Source: an uncultured Actinomycetes bacterium (GTDB taxonomy: Bacteria > Actinomycetota > Thermoleophilia > Solirubrobacterales > 70-9). Taken from it: a stretch of 11,220 nucleotides of DNA. Shown in pieces: positions 4,510 through 11,220 of this stretch. Made by a program: the position numbers and the translations under genes. How positions within the stretch are numbered: position 1 is the stretch's first letter; each line of letters starts with the position of its first letter. The DNA lies in contig CALCIA010000141.1 in NCBI GenBank assembly GCA_937907435.1, positions 1 to 11,220 of the forward strand. Reading direction: 5' to 3'. Below the pieces are notes generated by a model. It searched no databases, was not told where the DNA came from, and saw nothing but the letters and a program-made list of their open reading frames with translations.

Positions 4510-7331
4510 GCGCCGGCACGATCGCCCTGCGCCGCGCCGCCGGCGCCTCGCTTCGCACCAGCCGGGCGGCGGTGCGCGAGCAGGCCCTGGTCGCGGGCGG
4601 CCAGATCCTCTCCGGGGTCGGCAACCTCCTCTACGCCGCGGTGATGGCGCGGCTGCTCTCCCCCGCCGGCTTCGCCGAGCTGGCCGCCTTCCTCGCCCTC
4701 TACCTGCTGATCGCGGTGCCGTCGCTGAGCCTCGCCGCGGGCGGCGCGCTCGACCCGGAGCGGGCGCGGCGCCGGCGCGGTCGCGTGCTCGGCGCCTCGA
4801 TCCCGGTCTCGCTCGGCCTCGCCGTGCTCGCGGTGGCGCTGGCGCCCTCCCTCGGCCTCTCGGTGCCGAGCGCGCTGGCGCTGGCGACGACCCCAACCCT
4901 GGTCGCCCTGATCGAGCTCGACCGCGGCCGCCTCTACGGCGAGCGCGCCTACGGCTGGGTGACGGGAAGCCTCGTCGCCGAACCGATCGTGCGCCTCGCG
5001 GTCGGGGTGACGCTGGCCGCCTCCCTCGGCGTGGCCGGCGGCGCGATCGGCGTCGTCGCCGGCGGCATCGCCGGCCTCGCCATGGCCCGCGCGGGCGGCG
5101 ACGCGCGCACCCCCCGCCGCCCCGACGCGCCGGCTGTTCCTTTTGCCGACCTGTCCGGCAAAAGGAACAGCCCGGCGGAGGGACGGGGGCCGGCGAAGTG
5201 GCGAGGCCGCTCCGCTGTTCCTTTTGGTCCCCTGAGGACCAAAAGGAACAGCGGAGCGGAGGGGGCGCGGGCGCGGGGGCCGGCATCGCGGCTCGCGGCG
5301 CTCGCCTTCCTCTTCCTCGCCGTCGTCCAGTGCCAGGACATCGTCTTCGCCAACGCGACCCTGGACGGGGTCGAGGCGGCGCGGTTCGCGGCGATCTCGA
5401 CGCTCGGCGGCGCGGCGGTCTTCGCCACCGCGACGATCCCCTTCGTGCTCATGCCGCGCGCCAAGGCGGGCGAGCCGGGGGCGCTCGGGGCGGCGCTCGG
5501 GACCGCGGCGCTGCTCGGCGGCGGCGCCGCGCTGGTCACGGCGATCGCCGCGGAACCGATCCTCACCCTCGCCTACGGCGGCGGTCGCTTCGACGCGGTC
5601 GCCTCCTTCCTGCCCGCCTACATGCTGGCGATGGCGCTGCTCGGCGTTGCCCGGGTGCTGGCCGCCGACGCGGTCGCGCGCGGAGCGAAGCGGGTCCCCT
5701 GGGTCGCGCTCGGCGCGGGCGCGCTCCAGCTGGCCCTGCTCTTCGCGATCGGCGACTCCGCCGAAGGCGTCGGCATCTCGACCCTGATCGCCGCGGCGGC
5801 GCTGACCGCGGTCCTTGTCGTCGAGCGGGTTCCCGTGGTCGAGAAACCGATCAACTTCGCGGTCAAGCCGCACCTTTCACCCGCTTCGGGGACGCGCCGT
5901 CGCCAGACCCTGCTGATCCTCGGCGGGATGATGGTCCTCGCGATCGGGCTGCGGCTGCTCGCGAGCCGCAGCCTCTGGCTCGACGAGGCGACCAGCTGGT
6001 ACGAGACCCAGCTCCCCTTCCACCGGATGCTGGAAGTGCTGCGTGACACCGACGTGCACCCGCCCGGTTATTTCGCCGTGCTCTGGGCGACCGTGCGCGG
6101 CTTCGGCGACGGCGAGCTGGCGCTGCGGCTGCCCTCGCTCCTCGCCGCCACGGCGCTGGTGCCGATGCTCTACGTCGCCGGCAAGGCGATGTACGACCGG
6201 GCGACCGGCCTCGTCGCGGCGGGCTTCGCCGTCGTCGCCCCGATCGTCGTCTGGTACTCGCAGGAAGCGCGTATGTACGCGCAGCTGATGCTGCTCGCGG
6301 GGGTCGCGGTCTGGGCGCTCTACCAGGCGCTCGAGACCGGCCGCGCCCGCTACTGGCTCGCCTACGCGCTGGCCGGCGCGGCGCTCGCCTGGACGCAGTA
6401 CTTCGCCTTCCTGCCGATGGCGACCTTCGAGGCGGCGATCGCGATCGTCGCCTGGCAGCAGAAGCGCGCGGGCCGGCCGGTCGCCCGCATCGTCGTCGGC
6501 GGCCTCCTCGCCACGCTGCTGATCGCCGCCCTGGTCGCGCCCCTCGTCCCCTTCGCCCACCACCAGTTCGCGGTCAACCAGGCGGCGGGCAAGGGCTTCG
6601 ACGCGCCGAGCCAGGTCGGCGGCATGGCCGAAAACCAGGTCAACCTCTACGCCGCCCTCACCAACGGCATCTGGGCGGTCTTCGGCTACCACTCGAACGC
6701 CACCATGCTCAACCTCTCGGCGCTCTGGCCGCTCCTGATCCTGCTGGCGCTGATGCTGCTCGGGCGGGGACGCTCGCGGGCGACGCTGCTGCTGCTCGCC
6801 GGCGTCCTCGTGCCGACCGCGATGCTGACCGCGCTGGCGCTGAGCCAGCCCTTCCTCTTCGAGGTCCGCTACAACCTCACCGCGGTGCCGTTCCTGCTGC
6901 TGCTCGGGGCGCGCGCCGTCACCACCTGGCCGCACACCGGCCGCGGGCGGGTCGCCCTCGCCACCGCCGCGATCGCCGCCCTCGGCGTCGGCCTCGCCGA
7001 CCAGGAGTGGAACGGGACGAACCCGCGCAGCTACGACTTCGAAGGCGCGCTCCACGAAGTCGACGCCCGCTCCGGCCCCCGGGACGTCCTCATGTACATG
7101 CCGCACGACCTCAACAACCTGGTCGCCTACTACCCGCCGGGGCTGAAGACGCGGCGCCTCGGCCCGAACATGCCCGCCGCCAAGGTGCCGCGCGTCTTCC
7201 TGCTGGAGAGCTTCTTCGAAGACCGCGCCAACGACGAAGCGACGCGCAAGGCCCTGGTGAAGCTGCGCGGCGAACGCGAACTCGTGCGGCGGATGAAGTT
7301 CTCCCAGGTGGAGGTGTGGGAGTTCCGATGA
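4506..7331 (+). CDS. Flippase-GT39 fusion (Wzx/MATE + GT-C)
   Basis: This 941-residue membrane protein joins two activities. Residues ~25-440 form a 12-helix polysaccharide flippase of the MATE/MVF/Wzx type in two six-helix halves, expected to move lipid-linked saccharides outward. Residues ~440-465 are a linker. Residues ~466-941 are a GT39/ArnT-like GT-C glycosyltransferase using polyprenyl-phosphate sugars on the outer face. Its catalytic-loop acidic pair is in LWLDEATSWYE (Asp493-Glu494), followed by DVHPPGYF (516-523) and WYSQEARMY (583-591); many helices and a hydrophilic C-terminal domain of ~100 residues follow. The start is ATG at 4506, overlapping the previous stop as ATGA; the longer open frame upstream is a shadow of the pyruvyl transferase gene. 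The loop between the flippase halves carries two in-frame palindromes (residues ~209-253). The fusion could couple export to glycosylation; that link is inference. Confidence 0.85.
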   Translation: MSAGTIALRRAAGASLRTSRAAVREQALVAGGQILSGVGNLLYAAVMARLLSPAGFAELAAFLALYLLIAVPSLSLAAGGALDPERARRRRGRVLGASIPVSLGLAVLAVALAPSLGLSVPSALALATTPTLVALIELDRGRLYGERAYGWVTGSLVAEPIVRLAVGVTLAASLGVAGGAIGVVAGGIAGLAMARAGGDARTPRRPDAPAVPFADLSGKRNSPAEGRGPAKWRGRSAVPFGPLRTKRNSGAEGARARGPASRLAALAFLFLAVVQCQDIVFANATLDGVEAARFAAISTLGGAAVFATATIPFVLMPRAKAGEPGALGAALGTAALLGGGAALVTAIAAEPILTLAYGGGRFDAVASFLPAYMLAMALLGVARVLAADAVARGAKRVPWVALGAGALQLALLFAIGDSAEGVGISTLIAAAALTAVLVVERVPVVEKPINFAVKPHLSPASGTRRRQTLLILGGMMVLAIGLRLLASRSLWLDEATSWYETQLPFHRMLEVLRDTDVHPPGYFAVLWATVRGFGDGELALRLPSLLAATALVPMLYVAGKAMYDRATGLVAAGFAVVAPIVVWYSQEARMYAQLMLLAGVAVWALYQALETGRARYWLAYALAGAALAWTQYFAFLPMATFEAAIAIVAWQQKRAGRPVARIVVGGLLATLLIAALVAPLVPFAHHQFAVNQAAGKGFDAPSQVGGMAENQVNLYAALTNGIWAVFGYHSNATMLNLSALWPLLILLALMLLGRGRSRATLLLLAGVLVPTAMLTALALSQPFLFEVRYNLTAVPFLLLLGARAVTTWPHTGRGRVALATAAIAALGVGLADQEWNGTNPRSYDFEGALHEVDARSGPRDVLMYMPHDLNNLVAYYPPGLKTRRLGPNMPAAKVPRVFLLESFFEDRANDEATRKALVKLRGERELVRRMKFSQVEVWEFR
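5132..5172. repeat. In-frame palindromic element, family A copy 1
   Basis: This is a 17-bp perfect stem (5132-5148 with 5156-5172) and 7-base loop inside the flippase-GT39 gene. The shared 39-base core is 5133-5171: outer arms GCTGTTCCTTTTG and CAAAAGGAACAGC, and inner stem CCG/CGG. It encodes AVPFADLSGKRNS (residues 210-222), followed by PAEG. The T4 and A4 runs stand out sharply from the GC-rich gene. It lies in the loop between the sixth and seventh helices. Confidence 0.9.
5207..5259. repeat. In-frame palindromic element, family A copy 2
   Basis: This is a 24-bp perfect stem (5207-5230 with 5236-5259) and 5-base loop. The 39-base core 5214-5252 has outer 13-base arms identical to copy 1 but an inner stem of GTCC/GGAC. 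It encodes AVPFGPLRTKRNS (residues 237-249), followed by GAEG, in the same reading frame as copy 1. The cores start 81 bases (27 codons) apart, separated by 42 bases. Both copies sit between the two helical bundles of the flippase. Confidence 0.9.
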
Positions 7332-8932
7332 GCCGCGACCGTCCCAACGCCGATCCTCGCCTGCTGCCGCCGGACTGGAGCCCGGACGCGGCGCCGCCGC
7401 GCCGCCTGCGCCTGCTGGTGCTGGCGATGATCCCGCTGTCGCTCTGGTACTTCGGCTGGCTGCTGCAGCCGGGACGGGTCGGCGTGCCGCTGCTCTTCGG
7501 CATCCTCGTCGCGGCGGAACTCTTCAACCTCGCGCAGGCCACCGGCTTCTGGTGGACGGTGACGCGCCGGGACCGCCGGCCGCCGCCGCGGGCCGCCGCG
7601 CGCGCCGGGGCGACGCCCTTCGCCGGCAGGCCGCCCCTGGTCGACGTCCTGATTCCGACCTACGACGAGCCGCTCGCGGTGCTCGAGCCGACCGTGCGCG
7701 CGGCGCTCGCGATGCGGGGCGCGCGGCTCGTGGTCAGCGTCCTCGACGACGGCTGCCGGCCGGAGGTCGAGGCGATGGCGGAGCGGCTCCTCGCGCGCTA
7801 CGTGGCGCGCGAGGAGAGCGAGGGCGCCAAGGCCGGGAACATCAACGCGGCCCTGCTCTCGACCGGCTCGCCGTTCGTCGCCGTGCTCGACTGCGACCAC
7901 GTCCCCCGCCCCGACTTCCTCGAGCGCACGCTGGAGCCGATGGTCGACGAGGGCGTCGCCCTGGTGCAGACCCCGCAGTACTACGCGAACTCGCGCCGCG
8001 GTGGGATCGCGGCGGCGGCCTGGGCGCAGCAGGCGCTCTTCTTCGGCGCGATCTCGCGCGGCAAGGACGCCGACGGGGCGATGTTCTGCTGCGGCACCAA
8101 CGTGCTCTTCCGCCGCACCGCGCTGGAGTCGGTTGGCGGCTTCCCGACCGACTCGATCACCGAGGACTTCGTCCTCTCGGTGAAGATGCACGAGCGCGGC
8201 TGGGAGACGCGCTACCTCCCCGAGGTGCTCGCGGTCGGCCTCGGCCCCGAGGACATGGCCGCCTACGTCGGCCAGCAGCGCCGCTGGGCGCGCGGCTGCC
8301 TCGGCGCGATCGGCCGCGTCCTGCGCGCCCGGCTGCCGCTGCGCATGCGTGTCCACTACCTGCTCTCCTCGGCCTACTTCCTCTCCGGCTGGGCGCTCCT
8401 CGCCTACATGTCGTTCCCGCTGATCCGCATCTTCACCGGCGCCCAGCCGATCGCCGCCGCCTCCGCCGACCAGTTCGTCCTCCACTTCGCGCCCTACTTC
8501 TGCACGGCGCTGGCGATGGTCGTCGTCGCCGGGCGCGGCACCTACACCTTCGCCGGCTTCGCCCTCGCGGCGGCGACGTTCTGGGTGCAGATCCTCGCCT
8601 CGCTGGCGGCGTTGACCCGGCGCGCGGGCCGCTTCGTCGTCACCCCAAAGCAGGGCGCGGGCGCGCGCCAGCCGCTCGCCGCGGCGCCGACCCTGCTCGC
8701 GATCGCCGCCCTCGTCGTCGGCTCCGCCTGGGGCCTGATCAACCACCGCTCGCCGAGCACGCTGAACAACGTCGCCTTTGCGCTGCTGCACGTGACGGTG
8801 CTGGCCAGCGGCGCCCGCTGGGCGCTGATGCGGGACGGCGGCCAGGAAGAGGAGCCGAAGCGCGACGCGGCGCGCGAGCCCATCAACGCGCCCGCGCCCG
8901 CAGCCGCCCACGGGCGCGGGGGATCGCGATGA
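7328..8932 (+). CDS. Cellulose synthase-like GT2 membrane glycosyltransferase
   Basis: This 534-residue processive beta-glycosyltransferase of the BcsA/CESA type would polymerise a nucleotide sugar and extrude the chain through its own membrane channel. Two N-terminal helices (about 27-46 and 51-72) precede the catalytic GT-A domain. The full motif set is present: DDG with Asp140-Asp141, KAGNIN (168-173), the metal-binding DCD (188-190), the catalytic-base TED (278-280) and QQRRW (316-320), the equivalent of Q..RW. About five more helices follow, then a charged tail. There is no PilZ domain and no BcsB partner in the window, so it is shorter than BcsA and cyclic-di-GMP control is not evident. 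ATG at 7328 overlaps the previous stop as ATGA, with GGGAG at 7318-7322. Product could be cellulose or another beta-glucan; the GH8 neighbour favours a beta-1,4-linked chain. Confidence 0.9.
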   Translation: MSRDRPNADPRLLPPDWSPDAAPPRRLRLLVLAMIPLSLWYFGWLLQPGRVGVPLLFGILVAAELFNLAQATGFWWTVTRRDRRPPPRAAARAGATPFAGRPPLVDVLIPTYDEPLAVLEPTVRAALAMRGARLVVSVLDDGCRPEVEAMAERLLARYVAREESEGAKAGNINAALLSTGSPFVAVLDCDHVPRPDFLERTLEPMVDEGVALVQTPQYYANSRRGGIAAAAWAQQALFFGAISRGKDADGAMFCCGTNVLFRRTALESVGGFPTDSITEDFVLSVKMHERGWETRYLPEVLAVGLGPEDMAAYVGQQRRWARGCLGAIGRVLRARLPLRMRVHYLLSSAYFLSGWALLAYMSFPLIRIFTGAQPIAAASADQFVLHFAPYFCTALAMVVVAGRGTYTFAGFALAAATFWVQILASLAALTRRAGRFVVTPKQGAGARQPLAAAPTLLAIAALVVGSAWGLINHRSPSTLNNVAFALLHVTVLASGARWALMRDGGQEEEPKRDAAREPINAPAPAAAHGRGGSR

Positions 8933-10062
8933 GGGCCGCGATGCGCCGCCCGCGACACGGTGAGCTCACGATCAGGTGGCGGGACGTGCTGCTGGCCGCC
9001 GCCCTGCTGGTCCTCGCGGCCGCGGTCGTCGCCTTCGCCGTCCTCGTGCACAGCGACCGTCCCGCGCCGGGCCAGGAGGCGACCGCGAGCGCCGCCGCGA
9101 GCGCCTTCGTCGACGGCTACGTCGAAGCCGACGGGCGGGTCAGCCGGACGGACCAGGGCGGGGACACGGTCAGCGAGGGCCAGGCCTACGCGATGCTGCT
9201 CGCGGTCGTCGCCCACGAACCGGGGACCTTCGCGAACGTCTGGAAGTGGACGCGCGACAACCTGCGCCAGCCGAACGGCCTGCTCGCCTGGCACTGGGAA
9301 GACGGGGAGGTCGTGTCGACCGAGTCGGCCGCCGACGCCGACCTCGATGCCGCCTGGGCGCTCCTGCTCGCCGCCGAACGCTTCGGCCGCGGCGAATACC
9401 GGCGCGAAGGGCTGGAGCTCGCCAACGCGATCCTCGAACACGAGACGGTCTCCCTCGACGGCCGCTCGCTGCTGGTCGCGGGCGGCTGGGCCAACCACTT
9501 CCCCGCCGTCGTCGACCCGAGCTACTACGTCCCCGCCGCCTTCGGCGCCCTCGGCCGGGCGAGCGGCGACCCGCGCTGGCAGCAGCTCGGCGAGACGAGC
9601 CGCGAAGTCGTCGCCCAGCTGACCGAACGGACGACCGGCCTCGCTCCCGACTGGGCCGTGGTCGAATCCGACGGGACGGCGAAGCCGACCGGACCGCCCG
9701 GCGAAGGCGGCGCCCCGGTCTTCGGCTACGACGCGGTGCGGGTGCCGCTCTGGCAGGCGGCAAGCTGCAACGGCCGCGACACCCCTTTCGCCGCGCGCGC
9801 CGCCGGCTTCTTCGAGCGCAAGATCGACGGCGCGCCCGCCGCGACCTACTCGCTGGAAGGCGAACCGCGCGGCGGCTCGCCGGGCGCGCCCCTGCTGGTC
9901 GCCGCGGCGGCGGCGAGCGCGGCGGCGGGCGAAGGCACGGCAAGCGACGAATGGCTGGCGCGCGCCGAAGCCGACGTCGAGGCCGAACCGACCTACTACG
10001 GCGCCGCGCTCCTGGCGTTGGGACGGGCCACCCTCGAACCGAAGGGGGCGCTCTCGTGCTGA
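8929..10062 (+). CDS. Membrane-anchored GH8 glycanase, BcsZ-like
   Basis: This 377-residue glycoside hydrolase family 8 enzyme is the family of the endo-beta-1,4-glucanase BcsZ that accompanies bacterial cellulose synthases. A single N-terminal helix (about 20-40) after a basic stretch would anchor it with the catalytic domain outside. Family motifs are VSEGQAYAMLLAV (81-93) with the probable catalytic acid Glu83, AADADLDAAWALLLAAE (134-150) with an active-site Asp (Asp136 or Asp138), DPSYYVPAAF (196-205) and GYDAVRVPLW (266-275). It overlaps the cellulose synthase-like gene by 4 bases (ATGA), with GGGGGA at 8917-8922 ahead of the ATG; a second Met at residue 5 is an alternative start. Its likely role is trimming or releasing the nascent glycan. 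GH8 also includes chitosanases and xylanases, so specificity is not certain. Confidence 0.9.
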   Translation: MRAAMRRPRHGELTIRWRDVLLAAALLVLAAAVVAFAVLVHSDRPAPGQEATASAAASAFVDGYVEADGRVSRTDQGGDTVSEGQAYAMLLAVVAHEPGTFANVWKWTRDNLRQPNGLLAWHWEDGEVVSTESAADADLDAAWALLLAAERFGRGEYRREGLELANAILEHETVSLDGRSLLVAGGWANHFPAVVDPSYYVPAAFGALGRASGDPRWQQLGETSREVVAQLTERTTGLAPDWAVVESDGTAKPTGPPGEGGAPVFGYDAVRVPLWQAASCNGRDTPFAARAAGFFERKIDGAPAATYSLEGEPRGGSPGAPLLVAAAAASAAAGEGTASDEWLARAEADVEAEPTYYGAALLALGRATLEPKGALSC

Positions 10063-11051
10063 ACGACGGGCGCGAGCCGCAGAACGGCGGGCGCCAGGAC
10101 TCGGACGCCGGGCGCCGGCGCCCGAACGCGGCGCGCCCGCCCCTCAAGGTCCTCTTCATCGGCGGCTACGGGCGCAGCGGCAGCACCCTGCTCGACCGGG
10201 TCCTCGGCCAGGTGCCAGGGTTCCTCTCGATCGGCGAGCTTCGCCACGTCTTCCAGGAGGGCTTCGTCGAGAACCGCCGCTGCGGCTGCGGCGAGCCGTT
10301 CCTGGAATGCGACTTCTGGCAGGCGGTGACGCGGCGCGCGTTCGGGCAGCTCGACGGCACCGAACTGGAGGACGTCGTGGCGCTGCAGGAGCGCGTCGAC
10401 CGGTGGTGGCTCGGGCCGCTCCTCGCCCGTCGGCTCGGAACCCCCCGACAGCGCCGCGACGTCGACCGCTACCGCCGCATCCTGCGCCGCCTCTACGCCG
10501 CGATCGCCGCCGAGTCGGGCGCCGCCGTCCTGATCGACTCCTCCAAGGACGTCTCCCACGGCTTCGCCCTGCGCGGCCTCGACGACGCCCTCGACCTCCG
10601 CGTCCTCCACCTCGTCCGCGACAGCCGCGCGGTCGCCTGGTCCTGGCAGCGGCGCAAGTTCAACCCTGGCAACGACGCCGACATGAACCGCTACAGCCTC
10701 CTCCGCACCAGCGCCGAGTGGTCGACCATCAACGCCCTCACCCGCCTCCACCGCCCCACCGGCGCCCGCTACGCCACCCTCCACTACGCCAACTTCACCG
10801 CCGACCCCGCCGCCGCGATCGACGACATCCTCGCCTTCCTCGGCGAGCCCGGCCGGCCCAACCCGATACGCGACCACACCGTCCACCTCGGCACCGACCA
10901 CACCGCCGCCGGCAACCCCAACCGCTTCCGCCAGGGCGAGGTCGAGATCACCCCCGACGAGGAGTGGCGCGAAGCAATGCCCACCCCGAGCCGCCTCCTG
11001 GTCAGCGCCCTCACCGCCCCGAGCCTCCGCCGCTACACCCCGGCGCGGTGA
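10056..11051 (+). CDS. PAPS-dependent sulfotransferase family protein
   Basis: This 331-residue protein belongs to the sulfotransferase superfamily, which transfers sulfate from PAPS to hydroxyl or amino groups. The 5'-phosphosulfate loop is GYGRSGSTLLDRVL (37-50) after the strand KVLFIG. GELRHVF (60-66) follows. The 3'-phosphate region is LVRDSRAVAWSW (186-197), with SSK at 162-164 ahead of it. A cysteine cluster (C76, C78, C85) in the pattern CGCGEPFLECDFW is common in actinobacterial members. The first ~28 residues are hydrophilic and disordered-looking. The start is GTG at 10056 with AAGGGGG at 10042-10048, overlapping the GH8 gene by 7 bases. There is no signal peptide, so it should act in the cytoplasm on a precursor rather than on extruded polymer. 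The acceptor is unknown; sulfation of this operon's glycan is inferred from linkage only. Confidence 0.85.
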   Translation: MLNDGREPQNGGRQDSDAGRRRPNAARPPLKVLFIGGYGRSGSTLLDRVLGQVPGFLSIGELRHVFQEGFVENRRCGCGEPFLECDFWQAVTRRAFGQLDGTELEDVVALQERVDRWWLGPLLARRLGTPRQRRDVDRYRRILRRLYAAIAAESGAAVLIDSSKDVSHGFALRGLDDALDLRVLHLVRDSRAVAWSWQRRKFNPGNDADMNRYSLLRTSAEWSTINALTRLHRPTGARYATLHYANFTADPAAAIDDILAFLGEPGRPNPIRDHTVHLGTDHTAAGNPNRFRQGEVEITPDEEWREAMPTPSRLLVSALTAPSLRRYTPAR

Positions 11052-11071
11052 GGCCCGTCGGGGGTGGCCTC
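11050..11071 (+). terminator. Short hairpin at the operon's end
   Basis: GAGGCC (11050-11055, overlapping the final stop codon) pairs with GGCCTC (11066-11071) around a 10-base loop. There is no T-run. It may be a weak terminator or a transcript-end structure upstream of the larger repeat hairpin. Confidence 0.3.
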
Positions 11072-11100
11072 GAGCCGCGGGGCCGAGGAGGCGGCGGCGG

Positions 11101-11218
11101 GAAGGGATGGGGACTCGCAGGCTGTCGCCCGGGAAGGTCCAGGCCCCGCAAGCTGTCGCCCGGGAAGGGGACGCGCCCCTCTCGCCACGGCCCGGGCAGG
11201 CTGTGGCCGTGGCGAGAG
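11101..11218 (+). repeat. Right copy of flanking repeat with strong hairpin
   Basis: This is the inverted counterpart of 340-427, with 51 bases exact (11168-11218). It lies about 50 bases past the last operon gene, in the same orientation relative to its upstream gene as the left copy is to TetR. The 14-bp perfect hairpin is 11179-11192 with 11205-11218. It differs from the left copy mainly by an extra 31-bp unit. A smaller stem AGGGG/CCCCT (11166-11180) precedes the main hairpin. The hairpin could end or stabilise the operon transcript, although no U-tract is visible before the window ends. Confidence 0.8.
11116..11168 (+). repeat. Tandem duplication of a 22-bp unit, period 31
   Basis: The unit at 11116-11137 and that at 11147-11168 differ at one base (CGCAG versus CGCAA at the start) and share GCTGTCGCCCGGGAAGG. 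The left-hand repeat has only one such unit, so the right copy has gained a 31-bp tandem duplication, or the left has lost one. Confidence 0.75.
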
Positions 11219-11220
11219 GG

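Noticed and set aside
2500..5286. 928-residue minus-strand open frame opposite the glycosyltransferase genes
   Set aside because: Its translation is arginine/proline/glycine-rich and low in complexity, as expected of an antisense shadow in very GC-rich DNA. The plus-strand genes beneath it have clear family motifs.
5820..5885. Less GC-rich patch in the fusion linker as another palindromic element
   Set aside because: No complementary arms could be found; it is simply the hydrophilic linker between the two domains.
7007..7327. Upstream extension of the cellulose synthase-like frame
   Set aside because: It is a shadow of the GT39 C-terminus. ATG at 7328 with GGGAG upstream and the ATGA overlap is the better start.
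340..11218. Composite transposon bounded by the inverted repeats
   Set aside because: No transposase or integrase gene lies between the repeats and no target-site duplication was seen. The repeats themselves carry hairpins and lie at gene 3' ends.
1..11220. CRISPR arrays, tRNA or rRNA genes, phage or toxin-antitoxin genes
   Set aside because: No regularly spaced direct repeats with unique spacers, no cloverleaf or rRNA-like sequence, and no such protein families were seen on either strand.

Overview
This window is very GC-rich DNA with codon third positions almost always G or C, GTG starts and tightly overlapping genes. That points to a high-GC actinobacterium. Class Thermoleophilia (Solirubrobacterales) would fit, but this is inference. 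The first ~340 bases are visibly less GC-rich than the rest and hold no convincing gene.

Layout. Bases 1-519 are intergenic: a weak 36-codon reading frame, a 52-bp near-perfect palindrome (153-204), and a repeat with a strong hairpin (340-427) downstream of a TetR-family regulator on the minus strand (520-1107). A 238-bp divergent region (1108-1345) with a candidate operator separates the regulator from a plus-strand run of seven genes (1346-11051), each overlapping the next by 4 to 14 bases, so almost certainly one translationally coupled operon. In order these are: a DPM/ALG5-like GT2 glycosyltransferase, a GT4 glycosyltransferase, a polysaccharide pyruvyl transferase-like protein, a fusion of a Wzx/MATE-type flippase with a GT39-like (GT-C) glycosyltransferase, a cellulose synthase-like GT2 membrane protein, a membrane-anchored GH8 glycanase, and a PAPS-type sulfotransferase. 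After the last stop codon a second copy of the left-hand repeat lies in inverted orientation (11101-11218).

How the genes may work together (inference). The GT2 enzyme could load sugars onto polyprenyl phosphate and the flippase/GT39 fusion could use them on the outer face. The cellulose synthase-like protein would extrude a beta-glycan trimmed by the GH8 enzyme. The pyruvyl transferase-like and sulfotransferase proteins could add acidic groups. The product would be an exported, possibly anionic, exopolysaccharide under TetR control.

The most unusual signal is not a gene. Two families of perfect or near-perfect palindromes sit in frame inside coding sequence: two 39-bp copies in the loop between the two six-helix halves of the flippase, and one unrelated 41-bp copy in the linker between the two domains of the pyruvyl transferase-like protein. 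The two 39-bp copies have identical outer arms but differ in the inner stem by paired, compensatory substitutions, and they encode the same peptide pattern. This resembles the protein-coding palindromic elements known from Rickettsia.
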